Made by a program: the position numbers and the translations under genes
The notes under the pieces: model-generated
Seen by the model: the letters and a program-made list of their open reading frames with translations, nothing else
Databases searched by the model: none
What the model was told of the DNA's origin: nothing
Part shown: positions 7,063-15,907 of the stretch, in pieces
Numbering within the stretch: position 1 is the stretch's first letter
Layout of the letters: each line of letters starts with the position of its first letter
From: Draconibacterium orientale
Lineage (GTDB): Bacteria > Bacteroidota > Bacteroidia > Bacteroidales > UBA1556
NCBI GenBank assembly: GCA_022736595.1
Contig: DZDC01000002.1
Span: 13,620-47,818 of the forward strand
Length of the DNA stretch: 34,199 nucleotides
Direction: 5' to 3'

Positions 7063-9144
7063 ATGTCAAATAGCTTACTACATACAAGAAACATTGGTAT
7101 TATGGCGCACATCGATGCTGGTAAAACTACCACCACCGAGCGTATTCTGTACTATACTGGCAAAAGCCATAAAATTGGTGAAGTGCATGACGGTGCTGCT
7201 ACTATGGACTGGATGGTTCAGGAGCAAGAACGTGGTATCACCATTACTTCTGCTGCTACTACTGTATTTTGGAAACATAACAACATTGAAAATAAAATTA
7301 ACATCATTGATACTCCCGGACACGTTGACTTCACCGTTGAAGTAGAACGTTCTCTTCGTATCCTTGATGGTGCTGTAGCACTTTTTTGTGCCGTTGGTGG
7401 GGTGGAACCTCAATCCGAAACCGTATGGCGTCAAGCTACAAAATATAAAGTTCCTCGTTTGAGCTTCATTAATAAAATGGACCGTTCTGGAGCCGATTTT
7501 TATTCTGTAGTAAATCAAATTAAAGAACGTCTAAAAGCCAATCCTGTTCCACTTCAAATTCCAATTGGAAGTGAAGAGCATTTTAAAGGGGTTGTGGATC
7601 TCATTCGTAATAAAGCTTTCGTTTGGGATGAAACAGATCAAGGAGTAAATGTATCCGAAATTCCTATTCCTGCTGATTTAATCGAAACCGCTGAAAAGTA
7701 CCGTATGGCTCTCATTGAAGGTGTGGCTGAAGAAAGCGATCACCTTCTTGAAAAGTTTATGGATGATCCCAATTCAATTACTGAAGAGGAAATGCTTTAC
7801 CATATTCGTAAAGCTACTGTCGAAATGCGGATAACTCCAGTAATGTGTGGTTCTGCATTTAAAAATAAAGGGGTTCAAATGCTACTTAATGCCGTTATCG
7901 ACTTCTTACCAAGTCCGCTCGACATTGAAGCTGTAGAAGGAGTTAATCCTGATACAGGTGAAACTGAACTTCGTCATGTGAAATCTGATGCTCCATTTGC
8001 AGCTTTAGCTTTCAAAATCGCAACCGATCCTTTCGTAGGACGTATTGCATTCTTCCGAGTTTACTCAGGTAGTCTCGACGCTGGAAGTTATGTACTTAAT
8101 ACCGGTACAGGTAAAAAAGAACGTATCAGCCGAATCATGCAAATGCATGCCAATAAGCAAAATCCATTGGACCGTATCGAAGCAGGAGACATTGGAGCTG
8201 CTGTGGGTTTTAAAACCATTCGTACTGGTGATACTCTTTGTGTTGAGGATTTCCCAATAGTTCTTGAATCAATGGATTTCCCAAATCCTGTAATCAGTAT
8301 TGCCATTGAGCCTAAAACTCAAAAGGATTCTGATAAATTAGGTAACTCCCTAGCAAAACTAGCTGAAGAAGATCCTACTTTCAAAGTTCATACTGATGAA
8401 GATAGTGGACAAACCATTATCAGCGGTATGGGAGAATTGCACTTAGAAATTTTGATAGACCGTCTTCAACGCGAGTTCAAAGTAGAGTGTAACCAAGGAC
8501 AACCTCAGGTAGCTTATAAAGAAGCATTATTGTCAAGCACCGAACACAGAGAAGTTTACAAGAAACAATCGGGGGGTCGTGGTAAATATGCCGATATCCA
8601 GTTTGAAATTGGACCTGCTGATAGTGGAGTTGAAGGCCTTCAGTTTATCGATGAAATCAAGGGTGGTGTTATTCCAAAAGAATTTGTCCCCAGCATCGAG
8701 AAAGGTTTCAAAGAAGCAATGAAAAATGGTACCCTAGCTGGTTTCGAGTTAGATAACCTTAAAGTACGCTTGTTTTATGGCGGATATCATGCAGTGGATT
8801 CAGACCAATTGTCATTTGAATTGGCAGCAAAAGTAGGTTTCAAAGACGCATGTCGTAAACTTAACCGTTGTCTGCTTGAGCCTGTCATGAAGGTAGAAGC
8901 AGTTACCCCAGACGATTATATGGGAGATATCATCGGAGACTTAAACAAACGCCGTGGAATGGTTGAAGGAGTTACAGCTAAAGATGGTATTCAAACTATC
9001 AAAGCCATGGTTCCGCTAAGCAATATGTTTGGTTATGTTACCAGCTTACGCACCATCAGTTCTGGACGTGCTACATCAACCATGGAATTCCACCATTACG
9101 CACAAGTTCCACAAAACATTGCAGACGAAATTATAAAGAAATAA
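7063..9144 (+). CDS. fusA: elongation factor G
   Basis: EF-G is the GTPase that drives translocation of tRNA and mRNA and, with RRF, ribosome recycling. The P-loop is AHIDAGKTTTTE (residues 15-26), switch I contains RGIT (57-60), switch II is DTPGHVDF (83-90) with the catalytic H87, and NKMD is at 137-140. Domain IV and V motifs (ESMDFP in II/III, GGYHAVDSD, YMGDIIGDLNKRRG) are present. At 693 residues it is full length. All canonical GTPase residues are present, so this is the main EF-G, not the divergent EF-G2 type known in some Bacteroidota. tuf does not follow, unlike in enterobacteria; rpsJ does, 18 bases on. Confidence 0.97.
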   Translation: MSNSLLHTRNIGIMAHIDAGKTTTTERILYYTGKSHKIGEVHDGAATMDWMVQEQERGITITSAATTVFWKHNNIENKINIIDTPGHVDFTVEVERSLRILDGAVALFCAVGGVEPQSETVWRQATKYKVPRLSFINKMDRSGADFYSVVNQIKERLKANPVPLQIPIGSEEHFKGVVDLIRNKAFVWDETDQGVNVSEIPIPADLIETAEKYRMALIEGVAEESDHLLEKFMDDPNSITEEEMLYHIRKATVEMRITPVMCGSAFKNKGVQMLLNAVIDFLPSPLDIEAVEGVNPDTGETELRHVKSDAPFAALAFKIATDPFVGRIAFFRVYSGSLDAGSYVLNTGTGKKERISRIMQMHANKQNPLDRIEAGDIGAAVGFKTIRTGDTLCVEDFPIVLESMDFPNPVISIAIEPKTQKDSDKLGNSLAKLAEEDPTFKVHTDEDSGQTIISGMGELHLEILIDRLQREFKVECNQGQPQVAYKEALLSSTEHREVYKKQSGGRGKYADIQFEIGPADSGVEGLQFIDEIKGGVIPKEFVPSIEKGFKEAMKNGTLAGFELDNLKVRLFYGGYHAVDSDQLSFELAAKVGFKDACRKLNRCLLEPVMKVEAVTPDDYMGDIIGDLNKRRGMVEGVTAKDGIQTIKAMVPLSNMFGYVTSLRTISSGRATSTMEFHHYAQVPQNIADEIIKK

Positions 9145-9162
9145 ATGCATATTTAAACGCAT

Positions 9163-9468
9163 ATGAGTCAGAAAATTAGAATTAAATTAAAATCATTCGA
9201 TTACAATCTGGTGGATAAATCCGCAGAGAAAATCGTTAAGACTGTAAAATCAACAGGTGCAGTGGTAAACGGACCTATTCCGCTTCCAACCGACAAAAAG
9301 ATCTATACAGTATTGCGTTCAACATTCGTAAACAAGAAAGCACGCGAGCAATTTGAGCACTCTACTTACAAACGTCTTTTAGATATTTACAGCACCACTT
9401 CAAAAACCATTGACGCTCTAATGAAATTAGAATTGCCTAGTGGTGTAGAAGTAGAAATTAAAGTGTAA
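9163..9468 (+). CDS. rpsJ: 30S ribosomal protein S10
   Basis: S10 is part of the 30S head and, in well-studied bacteria, also binds NusB in antitermination complexes and contacts NusG. The 101-residue protein starts SQKIRIKLKSFD and carries the family segments GPIPLPT and FEHSTYKRLLDIY, with normal length. It opens the S10 cluster, here fused directly to the str genes. rplC follows after 22 bases. Confidence 0.97.
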   Translation: MSQKIRIKLKSFDYNLVDKSAEKIVKTVKSTGAVVNGPIPLPTDKKIYTVLRSTFVNKKAREQFEHSTYKRLLDIYSTTSKTIDALMKLELPSGVEVEIKV

Positions 9469-9490
9469 CTGAAAATTAAGTCAATTAGAA

Positions 9491-10114
9491 ATGTCAGGAA
9501 TAATAGGAAAAAAAATCGGCATGACTAGCCTTTTCGATGCCTCTGGTAAAAATATACCATGCACAGTAATCGAAGCTGGTCCTTGTGTAGTAACACAAGT
9601 TAGAACCATGGAAATAGATGGTTATGAGGCTATTCAACTTGCTTTTGACGAAGCAAAAGAAAAGCACACCACCAAAGCCATGATGGGTCATTTCAAAAAA
9701 GCAAATACTACTCCTAAACGTGCTTTAGCCGAGTTTACTCGTTTTGAAGTGCGCAGAGCCTTCGGTGATGTAGTTACCGTGGATGTATTTAGCGAAGGAG
9801 AATATGTTGACGTATCAGGAAATACCAAAGGAAAAGGATTCCAAGGTGTGGTAAAACGTCACGGTTTTAGTGGTGTAGGTGGAGCAACCCATGGTCAGCA
9901 CAATCGTTTGCGTGCCCCTGGTTCATTGGGAGCAAGCTCATGGCCTTCACGCGTATTCAAAGGAATGCGTATGGCTGGTCGTACCGGTGGCAACTCCGTG
10001 AAAATGATCAACCTTGAAGTGTTAAAAGTTGTACCAGAAAAGAATCTACTTATTGTTAAGGGATCAATTCCAGGTGCTATTAATTCATACGTAAAAGTAG
10101 AGAGATGGAGCTAG
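9491..10114 (+). CDS. rplC: 50S ribosomal protein L3
   Basis: L3 is an early-assembly protein whose long loop reaches towards the peptidyl-transferase centre. The protein begins SGIIGKKIGMT and has the family core GKGFQGVVKRHGF and the loop SRVFKGMRMAGR. The length of 207 residues is usual. Its last 10 bases overlap the start of rplD, so the two are probably translationally coupled. Confidence 0.97.
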   Translation: MSGIIGKKIGMTSLFDASGKNIPCTVIEAGPCVVTQVRTMEIDGYEAIQLAFDEAKEKHTTKAMMGHFKKANTTPKRALAEFTRFEVRRAFGDVVTVDVFSEGEYVDVSGNTKGKGFQGVVKRHGFSGVGGATHGQHNRLRAPGSLGASSWPSRVFKGMRMAGRTGGNSVKMINLEVLKVVPEKNLLIVKGSIPGAINSYVKVERWS

Positions 10115-10734
10115 TAGTATATAAAACCACAGGAGAAGAATCGGGTCGCAAAGTTGTTCTTAACGAACAAATTTTTGGAATCGAGCCCAATGATCACGCT
10201 ATTTACCTCGATGTAAAATTGCTTCAAGCCAATAAACGTCAAGGAACTCATAGTGCTAAGGAACGTAATGCAGTTTCAGGAAGTACCCGTAAGCTGAAAA
10301 GACAAAAGGGAACTGGTGGAGCTCGTTCTGGTGATATTAAGAGTCCATTATTGCGAGGTGGAGGAAGAGTATTTGGACCACGTCCGCGCAACTACTCTTT
10401 TAAGTTAAATAAGAAAGTTCGCAAGATTGCCCGTCTGTCGGCACTTACTTACAAAGCCAAAGAAAATGGCATTTTGATAGTAGAAGACTTCAACATGGCA
10501 ACTCCTAAAACCAAACTGTTTAATCAAATTCTTACCAACCTTAAGGTTAATGAAATCAGAACTTTATTGGTATTACCTATAGTAGATCAAAATATGTATC
10601 TAAGCTCACGCAACTTGTTCAGAAGTAGCATTGCCACAGCAAAGGATATCAATACTTACGATTTGCTTCACGCCAATAAATTGATCATCACCGAAAGTGG
10701 AATCAAAGAAATTGAAAAATTATTCAACGAATAG
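10105..10734 (+). CDS. rplD: 50S ribosomal protein L4
   Basis: L4 binds 23S rRNA domain I and lines the nascent peptide tunnel through an extended loop. That loop is visible here as KLKRQKGTGGARSGD (residues about 63-77) followed by SPLLRGGGRVFGPRPRNY, and the globular part continues to residue 209. The ATG at 10105 lies inside the last codons of rplC. In E. coli L4 represses the S10 operon by attenuation in the leader; no comparable leader precedes rpsJ here, where only 18 bases separate it from fusA. Confidence 0.96.
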   Translation: MELVVYKTTGEESGRKVVLNEQIFGIEPNDHAIYLDVKLLQANKRQGTHSAKERNAVSGSTRKLKRQKGTGGARSGDIKSPLLRGGGRVFGPRPRNYSFKLNKKVRKIARLSALTYKAKENGILIVEDFNMATPKTKLFNQILTNLKVNEIRTLLVLPIVDQNMYLSSRNLFRSSIATAKDINTYDLLHANKLIITESGIKEIEKLFNE

Positions 10735-10768
10735 ATCGATTTAGTTTAATTCATAAACATTAGTAAAG

Positions 10769-11059
10769 ATGAATATTTTAGAAAGGCCCATCATTTCAGA
10801 AAAGATGAACCAGTTAAGCGAGAAGTTTCAGCGCTATGGATTCATTGTAAATAAGAAGGCCAACAAGATTCAGATTAGAAAGGCAGTTGAAGAACTTTAC
10901 AATGTTGAAGTTGTGGCTGTAAACACCATGAATTATAGTGGTAAAAGTAAGACCCGTGGTACTAAATCGGGTTTTATTTCCGGTAGCACCGGTGCTTTCA
11001 AAAAAGCAGTTATCACCTTAGCAGATGGTCAAAGTATTGATTTTTATAGTAATATCTAG
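10769..11059 (+). CDS. rplW: 50S ribosomal protein L23
   Basis: L23 lies at the tunnel exit and is the docking site for trigger factor and SRP. The 96-residue protein starts MNILERPIISEKM, typical of the family, with the conserved NKKANKIQIRKAVEELYNV stretch and a C-terminal beta strand. Gap of 34 bases from rplD and 12 bases to rplB. Confidence 0.96.
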   Translation: MNILERPIISEKMNQLSEKFQRYGFIVNKKANKIQIRKAVEELYNVEVVAVNTMNYSGKSKTRGTKSGFISGSTGAFKKAVITLADGQSIDFYSNI

Positions 11060-11071
11060 TAGAAGATAGAG

Positions 11072-11896
11072 ATGGCTTTAAAGAAATTCAAACCAACAAC
11101 CTCCAGTCAACGCTTCAAAATTGTAAGCGCATTTGACGACATCACAACCGCAACACCTGAAAAGAGTTTGTTGGCTCCAGTCAAAAATTCAGGTGGTCGC
11201 GACAATAAAGGTAAAATGACCATGCGCTACATTGGTGGCGGTCATAAAAAGCAATACCGTATCATCGACTTTAAACGTGAGAAGGACGGAGTTCCTGCAA
11301 CCGTTAAAAGTATTGAGTACGATCCAAATCGTACCGCACGTATCGCATTGCTATTTTATGCAGATGGTGAAAAACGTTATATTGTAGCACCCAAAGGCTT
11401 GCAAGTTGGCAAAACCTTAATGTCAGGTCCAGGAAGCGCACCAGAAGTTGGTAATACACTTTTGCTGAGCGAGATTCCATTCGGTACCATCATTCACAAC
11501 ATTGAGTTGCGTCCCGGTCAAGGAGCTAAAATGGCTCGTAGCGCTGGAAGTTACGCACAATTGATGTCGCGAGACGGAAAGTTTGCCATCATCAAATTGC
11601 CTTCAGGCGAAACCCGAATGATACTTCAAAGCTGCCGCGCAACCGTAGGTATGGTGAGTAACCCTGACCATAACTTGGAAGTGAGTGGAAAAGCAGGTCG
11701 TACTCGTTGGATGGGTCGTCGTCCTCGTGTAAATGCTGTACGTATGAATCCTGTCGATCACCCCATGGGTGGAGGAGAAGGACGTTCTACGGGAGGTCAC
11801 CCAAGATCACGTAAAGGCACTCCAGCTAAAGGTTATCGTACCCGTAGCAAGAAAAACCTTTCGGATAAGTATATAGTTGAAAGAAAGAAGAAGTAA
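11072..11896 (+). CDS. rplB: 50S ribosomal protein L2
   Basis: L2 is among the most conserved ribosomal proteins; it is needed for subunit association and supports peptidyl-transferase activity. The 274-residue protein has the RNA-binding parts GGGHKKQYRIIDFKR and VEYDPNR-like (SIEYDPNRTARIAL). The C-terminal signature NPVDHPMGGGEGRS contains the conserved histidine equivalent to E. coli H229. The C terminus is basic. Standard position between rplW and rpsS. Confidence 0.97.
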   Translation: MALKKFKPTTSSQRFKIVSAFDDITTATPEKSLLAPVKNSGGRDNKGKMTMRYIGGGHKKQYRIIDFKREKDGVPATVKSIEYDPNRTARIALLFYADGEKRYIVAPKGLQVGKTLMSGPGSAPEVGNTLLLSEIPFGTIIHNIELRPGQGAKMARSAGSYAQLMSRDGKFAIIKLPSGETRMILQSCRATVGMVSNPDHNLEVSGKAGRTRWMGRRPRVNAVRMNPVDHPMGGGEGRSTGGHPRSRKGTPAKGYRTRSKKNLSDKYIVERKKK

Positions 11897-11913
11897 TTTA
11901 ATAGCCTAAGAAT

Positions 11914-12192
11914 ATGAGTCGTTCGCTTAAAAAAGGTCCATTTATACACTACAAACTAGACCGTAAGGTATTGGCCGCTCAAGAGTCAGGAAAAAAATCC
12001 ACCATCAAAACATGGTCGAGAGCATCAATGATCTCTCCCGATTTTGTTGGATTAACATTAGCAGTTCATAATGGAAATAAATTTATTCCAGTGTATGTAA
12101 CTGAAAATATGGTAGGTCACAAGTTAGGTGAGTTTTCGCCCACCCGTACATTCCGTGGCCATGCTGGTAGTAAAAATAAAGGCAAGAAATAA
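11914..12192 (+). CDS. rpsS: 30S ribosomal protein S19
   Basis: S19 pairs with S13 in the 30S head, near the A-site tRNA. The sequence starts SRSLKKGPFI and has WSRASMI, VGHKLGEFSPTRTFRGH and a lysine-rich end. Its 92 residues are the normal length. It sits between rplB and rplV with 17- and 11-base gaps. Confidence 0.97.
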   Translation: MSRSLKKGPFIHYKLDRKVLAAQESGKKSTIKTWSRASMISPDFVGLTLAVHNGNKFIPVYVTENMVGHKLGEFSPTRTFRGHAGSKNKGKK

Positions 12193-12203
12193 ATTCTAAA
12201 GTC

Positions 12204-12626
12204 ATGGGAGTTAGAAAACGTAAAAGCGCTGAAGTACGCAAAGAGAATAACAAAAGCACCTATTTTGCTAGGTTAAATGATGTTCCAACTTCACCACGCA
12301 AGATGAGACTTGTGGCCGACTTAGTTCGTAACGTAAATGTTGAACAAGCGTTGGCTATTCTGAAACATTCACCAAAAGAAGCTTCAGATCGCTTATATAA
12401 ATTATTGTTAAGTGCTATAAGTAATTGGCAAGCCAAAAACCAAGGTGCCCGAATGGAAGAAGCTCACTTATTTGTAAGTGAAGTATTCGTAGATAGCGGT
12501 CGTCAGCTGAAACGTATCCGTACTGCCCCACAAGGTCGTGCCAATCGTATCCGCAAGCGCTCTAACCACATTACCTTGTTTCTTAACAGTAGAGTAGAGC
12601 TTAACACCGAAATTACAAACAATTAA
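12204..12626 (+). CDS. rplV: 50S ribosomal protein L22
   Basis: L22 lines the exit tunnel with a long beta hairpin. The core motif SPRKMRLVADLVR and the hairpin/C-terminal part RTAPQGRANRIRKRSNH are clear. At 140 residues it is about 30 longer than E. coli L22 because of a basic N-terminal extension (GVRKRKSAEVRKENNK) and extra residues at the C terminus; longer forms are common in Bacteroidota. Starts 11 bases after rpsS. Confidence 0.95.
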   Translation: MGVRKRKSAEVRKENNKSTYFARLNDVPTSPRKMRLVADLVRNVNVEQALAILKHSPKEASDRLYKLLLSAISNWQAKNQGARMEEAHLFVSEVFVDSGRQLKRIRTAPQGRANRIRKRSNHITLFLNSRVELNTEITNN

Positions 12627-12636
12627 TTAGTCGAAA

Positions 12637-13368
12637 ATGGGTCAAAAAGCAAATCCAATAGGTTTACGATTAGGAATCACTCGTGGTTGGGATTCTAACT
12701 GGTTTGGTGGAAAAAGTTTCGAAACAAAAATCGTAGAAGACGATAAAATTCGTAAGTATTTGAAAGCACGTCTAGCAAAAGCTAGCGTTTCAAAAATAAA
12801 TATCGAAAGAACTCTTAAGTTAATCACTGTTACCATCAATACCGCCCGTCCTGGAATCATTATTGGTAAACAAGGTACCGAAGTAGATAAACTCAAAGAA
12901 GAGCTTAAAAAAATTACTGGTAAAGAAATACAAATCAATATCCTTGAGATAAAGAGACCGGAACTCGATGCTTACTTGGTAGGCCAATCCGTGGCTCAAC
13001 AAATTGAAGGTCGTGTTTCATACCGTAGAGCAATTAAAATGGCTATAGCAAGCAGTATGCGAATTGGCGCCGAAGGTATCAAAGTTATGATATCAGGTCG
13101 AATTGGTGGCGCTGAAATGGCTCGTAGTGAAATGTACAAAGAAGGTCGTATTCCGTTACATACCCTTCGCGCCGATATCGATTATGCATTGGTTGAAGCA
13201 CATACCACTTACGGATTGCTTGGAGTTAAAGTGTGGATTTTTAAAGGTGAAGTTTATGGCAAACGCGACTTTAGCGTTTACGAGTCAGCAGCCGTTAATG
13301 CTAATGATGCCAACCGTAAAAACACCAATCAACGCAATAAGAAGAATCCACGCAAAAGAACTCGATAA
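12637..13368 (+). CDS. rpsC: 30S ribosomal protein S3
   Basis: S3 forms part of the mRNA entry channel and of the ribosomal helicase together with S4 and S5. The 243-residue protein begins GQKANPIGLRLG. It has a KH domain with the nucleic-acid loop IIIGKQG (residues about 74-80) and a C-terminal domain with GRIGGAEMARSE. The tail is rich in Asn, Lys and Arg (residues about 222-243), slightly longer than in E. coli. Confidence 0.97.
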   Translation: MGQKANPIGLRLGITRGWDSNWFGGKSFETKIVEDDKIRKYLKARLAKASVSKINIERTLKLITVTINTARPGIIIGKQGTEVDKLKEELKKITGKEIQINILEIKRPELDAYLVGQSVAQQIEGRVSYRRAIKMAIASSMRIGAEGIKVMISGRIGGAEMARSEMYKEGRIPLHTLRADIDYALVEAHTTYGLLGVKVWIFKGEVYGKRDFSVYESAAVNANDANRKNTNQRNKKNPRKRTR

Positions 13369-13402
13369 CCCAATATTAACGAACCTCTAAAATTTTGTAA
13401 TA

Positions 13403-13822
13403 ATGTTACAGCCAAAGAGAACAAAGTTCAGAAAACAAATGAAGGGAAGAATGAAAGGAAACGTGTCTCGCGGGGCAATGTTATCTTTCGGTTCTTTTGG
13501 AATAAAATCCCTTGAAGAAACCTGGATTACCGGACGTCAAATTGAAGCTGCTCGTCAAGCAGTTACCCGTTACATGAAACGTGAAGGGCAAATTTGGATT
13601 CGCCTATTCCCCGACAAACCTATCACCAAAAAGCCTGCAGAGGTACGTATGGGTAAAGGAAAAGGTGCACCTGAAGGATTTGTTGCCCGATGCAAACCTG
13701 GTAAAATCTTATTTGAAGCCGAAGGAGTATCCTTGGAAGTGGCTAAAGAAGCAATGCGCTTAGCAGCCCAAAAACTTCCAGTGAAGACTAAATTTATCGT
13801 ACGAAACGATTACTCTGAATAG
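13403..13822 (+). CDS. rplP: 50S ribosomal protein L16
   Basis: L16 organises the A-site region of the 50S subunit. The sequence starts MLQPKRTKFRKQMKGR and carries the near-invariant FPDKPITKKPAEVRMGKGKG stretch (residues about 71-90), whose arginine is the site of hydroxylation by YcfD in E. coli. 139 residues, normal. Flanked by rpsC and rpmC. Confidence 0.97.
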   Translation: MLQPKRTKFRKQMKGRMKGNVSRGAMLSFGSFGIKSLEETWITGRQIEAARQAVTRYMKREGQIWIRLFPDKPITKKPAEVRMGKGKGAPEGFVARCKPGKILFEAEGVSLEVAKEAMRLAAQKLPVKTKFIVRNDYSE

Positions 13823-13855
13823 TCGGGTTAACCTTTAAAATCTAAGAATCAAACC

Positions 13856-14059
13856 ATGAAAAAAGAAGTAATTAAAGATTTATCCACCGACGATCTTAAA
13901 GATCGTTTAAGTGAAGAGCAGTTGTTTTTGACCAAAACCAAATTGCATCATGCAGTTAGTCAAATCGAAAACCCTCAAGTCATCAAAAATACCCGCAAAA
14001 GTATTGCTCGTATTAATACTGAATTGAGAAAACGTGAATTAGAAGCTGCTAGTAAATAA
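13856..14059 (+). CDS. rpmC: 50S ribosomal protein L29
   Basis: L29 is a small two-helix protein near the tunnel exit, next to L23. The 67-residue frame has the family pattern: a first acidic helix (DLSTDDLKDRLSEEQ), then KLHHAVSQIENPQVIKNTRKSIARINTELRKRE. Its TAA at 14057-14059 shares one base with an upstream ATG of rpsQ, though the better rpsQ start is 17 bases further. Confidence 0.95.
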   Translation: MKKEVIKDLSTDDLKDRLSEEQLFLTKTKLHHAVSQIENPQVIKNTRKSIARINTELRKRELEAASK

Positions 14060-14076
14060 TGTTAATCCGAACCAAG

Positions 14077-14337
14077 ATGGAAGAAAGCAGAAACTTAAGA
14101 AAAGAACGTATAGGTGTTGTAGTTAGCAACAAGATGGATAAAACCATCTCCGTTAACATAGAACGTAAAGTTAAACATCCTATGTACGGAAAATTCGTAA
14201 AGAGATCCAAAAAATATTTGGCTCATGACGAACTAAACACTTGCGGCATTGGTGATACCGTGCGTATCATGGAAACTCGTCCGCTTAGTAAAAACAAATG
14301 TTGGAGATTAGTCGAAATCATTGAAAGAGCTAAATAA
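14077..14337 (+). CDS. rpsQ: 30S ribosomal protein S17
   Basis: S17 binds 16S rRNA in the 5' domain early in assembly. I prefer the ATG at 14077 because the product then begins MEESRNLRKERIGVVVSNKM, the usual N terminus in this phylum, at 86 residues. An in-frame ATG at 14059, overlapping the rpmC stop by one base, would add six residues (MLIRTK) with no family counterpart. The OB-fold signatures HPMYGKFVKRSKKY and ETRPLSKNKCWRLVEI are clear. Confidence 0.93.
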   Translation: MEESRNLRKERIGVVVSNKMDKTISVNIERKVKHPMYGKFVKRSKKYLAHDELNTCGIGDTVRIMETRPLSKNKCWRLVEIIERAK

Positions 14338-14339
14338 TT

Positions 14340-14708
14340 ATGTTACAACAAGAATCAAGAGCAATAGTAGCCGATAATAGCGGCGCCAGAGAAGTACTCG
14401 TTATTCGAGTGCTTGGAGGAACAAAACGTCGTTACGCTCGCATAGGCGACAAAGTAGTAGTGACCATAAAAAATGCTATCCCCAGTGGTAACGTTAAAAA
14501 AGGTACAGTAGCAAAAGCAGTGGTTGTTCGCTCCAAAAAAGAAATCCGCCGCAACGATGGATCCTACATCCGTTTCGATGATAACGCTGTAGTATTGTTA
14601 AATGGAGCAGGTGAAATGATGGGTACCCGCATTTTTGGTCCCGTTGCCCGTGAACTTCGTGAAAAGAAGTTTATGAAAATAGTTTCATTAGCACCCGAAG
14701 TATTGTAG
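14340..14708 (+). CDS. rplN: 50S ribosomal protein L14
   Basis: L14 lies at the subunit interface and with L19 forms bridges to the 30S; it is also the binding site of the silencing factor RsfS. The 122 residues match E. coli length. The protein begins MLQQESR and has ADNSGAREVLVIRVLGG and the C-terminal FGPVARELREKKFMKIVSLAPEVL-type ending. It starts 2 bases after rpsQ. Confidence 0.97.
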   Translation: MLQQESRAIVADNSGAREVLVIRVLGGTKRRYARIGDKVVVTIKNAIPSGNVKKGTVAKAVVVRSKKEIRRNDGSYIRFDDNAVVLLNGAGEMMGTRIFGPVARELREKKFMKIVSLAPEVL

Positions 14709-14734
14709 GTATAACTCGCAAGAATTGAAGTAAA

Positions 14735-15052
14735 ATGAATGCAAAATTAAAACTCAAAAAAAACGATATCGTAAAAGTTATCGCTGGTCAAGACAAAGGC
14801 AAAGATGGTAAGATCCTCGAGATCATTACTGAGAAAAACAAAGCCTTAGTCGAAGGTGTTAACATGGTATCCAAGCATACTAAGCCTAGTGCTAAGCACC
14901 CTCAAGGCGGTATCATTCAGAAAGAAGCCCCCATCCACATCTCAAATCTTATGTTTGTTGATGCTAAAGGTAAAGCTACACGCGTAGGCCGTAAAGAGGT
15001 TGATGGAAAAATTGTTCGTTACTCTAAAAAATCAGAGGAGGTAATTAAATAA
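14735..15052 (+). CDS. rplX: 50S ribosomal protein L24
   Basis: L24 starts 50S assembly. The KOW motif (KKNDIVKVIAGQDKGKDGKI, residues about 8-27) is plain, followed by VEGVNMVSKHTKPS and GGIIQKEAPIHISNLM. 105 residues, normal. The stop codon overlaps the rplE start by one base, so the two genes are likely coupled. An AGGAGG at 15036-15041, within the final codons, lies 10 bases before that start. Confidence 0.97.
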   Translation: MNAKLKLKKNDIVKVIAGQDKGKDGKILEIITEKNKALVEGVNMVSKHTKPSAKHPQGGIIQKEAPIHISNLMFVDAKGKATRVGRKEVDGKIVRYSKKSEEVIK

Positions 15053-15606
15053 TGAATTATACACCAAGTCTTAAAGTAAAATATTCCGACGAAATTGTTC
15101 CAGCTTTAATGCAACAATTTAATTATAAGTCGATAATGGAAGTTCCTCGCTTAATGAAGATTTCTATTAACCAAGGCGTAGGTAATGCCATTAGCGATAA
15201 AAAAATGCTTGACCTCACCGTTGAAGAACTTTCTAATATCGCTGGTCAAAGAGCCGTTAAAACATTGTCAAAAAAGGACATCTCAAACTTCAAACTTCGT
15301 AAAGGTGTGGGCATTGGTGCTCGTGTAACCCTTCGTCGCGAAAGAATGTACGAATTCCTTGAAAGACTCGTAAATGTTTCTTTGCCCCGCGTACGTGACT
15401 TTAGAGGTATCAATAATAAAGGTTTCGACGGTAAAGGAAATTACAACCTCGGTATCAAAGAACAATTGATCTTCCCCGAAATTGTAATGGATAAAGTAAC
15501 TCGTATCCAAGGTATGAACATCACCTTCGTAACCACTGCTAAAACAGACGCCGAAGCATACGCATTGTTGAAAGAATTTGGATTACCATTTAAAACTGAT
15601 AAATAA
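15052..15606 (+). CDS. rplE: 50S ribosomal protein L5
   Basis: L5 carries 5S rRNA into the central protuberance and touches the P-site tRNA and S13. The 184-residue protein has the family motifs PRLMKISINQGVGNA, GQRAVKT, RKGVGIGARVTLR and the IFPEIVMDKV segment. Overlaps of one base with both rplX (before) and rpsN (after) indicate tight translational coupling. Confidence 0.97.
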   Translation: MNYTPSLKVKYSDEIVPALMQQFNYKSIMEVPRLMKISINQGVGNAISDKKMLDLTVEELSNIAGQRAVKTLSKKDISNFKLRKGVGIGARVTLRRERMYEFLERLVNVSLPRVRDFRGINNKGFDGKGNYNLGIKEQLIFPEIVMDKVTRIQGMNITFVTTAKTDAEAYALLKEFGLPFKTDK

Positions 15607-15875
15607 TGGCTAAAGAATCAATGAAAGCGCGCGAGCGCAAAAGAGAAAAAATGGTAGCTAAATATGCCAAGAAAAGAGCTGCCCTTAAAGAGGCTAACGA
15701 TGTGGAAGGTTTACAAAAACTTCCAAAAAATGCTAGCCCAGTGCGTTTGCATAACCGTTGCCAACTTTCAGGTCGTCCAAGAGGGTATATGCGCCAATTT
15801 GGAATCAGCCGTATCAACTTCCGCGAAATGGCGCTCGCAGGCCTTATCCCTGGAGTTAAGAAAGCAAGCTGGTAA
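15606..15875 (+). CDS. rpsN: 30S ribosomal protein S14 (long, zinc-free type)
   Basis: S14 belongs to the 30S head cluster with S3 and S10. This is the long form (89 residues) in which the zinc-binding CxxC pairs of the short form are absent: only one cysteine remains, in RCQLSGRPRGY. The C-terminal FGISRINFREMALAGLIPGV is strongly conserved. Its start overlaps the rplE stop by one base. Confidence 0.97.
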   Translation: MAKESMKARERKREKMVAKYAKKRAALKEANDVEGLQKLPKNASPVRLHNRCQLSGRPRGYMRQFGISRINFREMALAGLIPGVKKASW

Positions 15876-15907
15876 ATATTAAATATTAATTTTTAAAATA
15901 CAATAAG

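Noticed and set aside
14059..14061. upstream ATG of rpsQ overlapping the rpmC stop
   Set aside because: It would add six residues (MLIRTK) not typical for S17; the ATG at 14077 gives the family N terminus.
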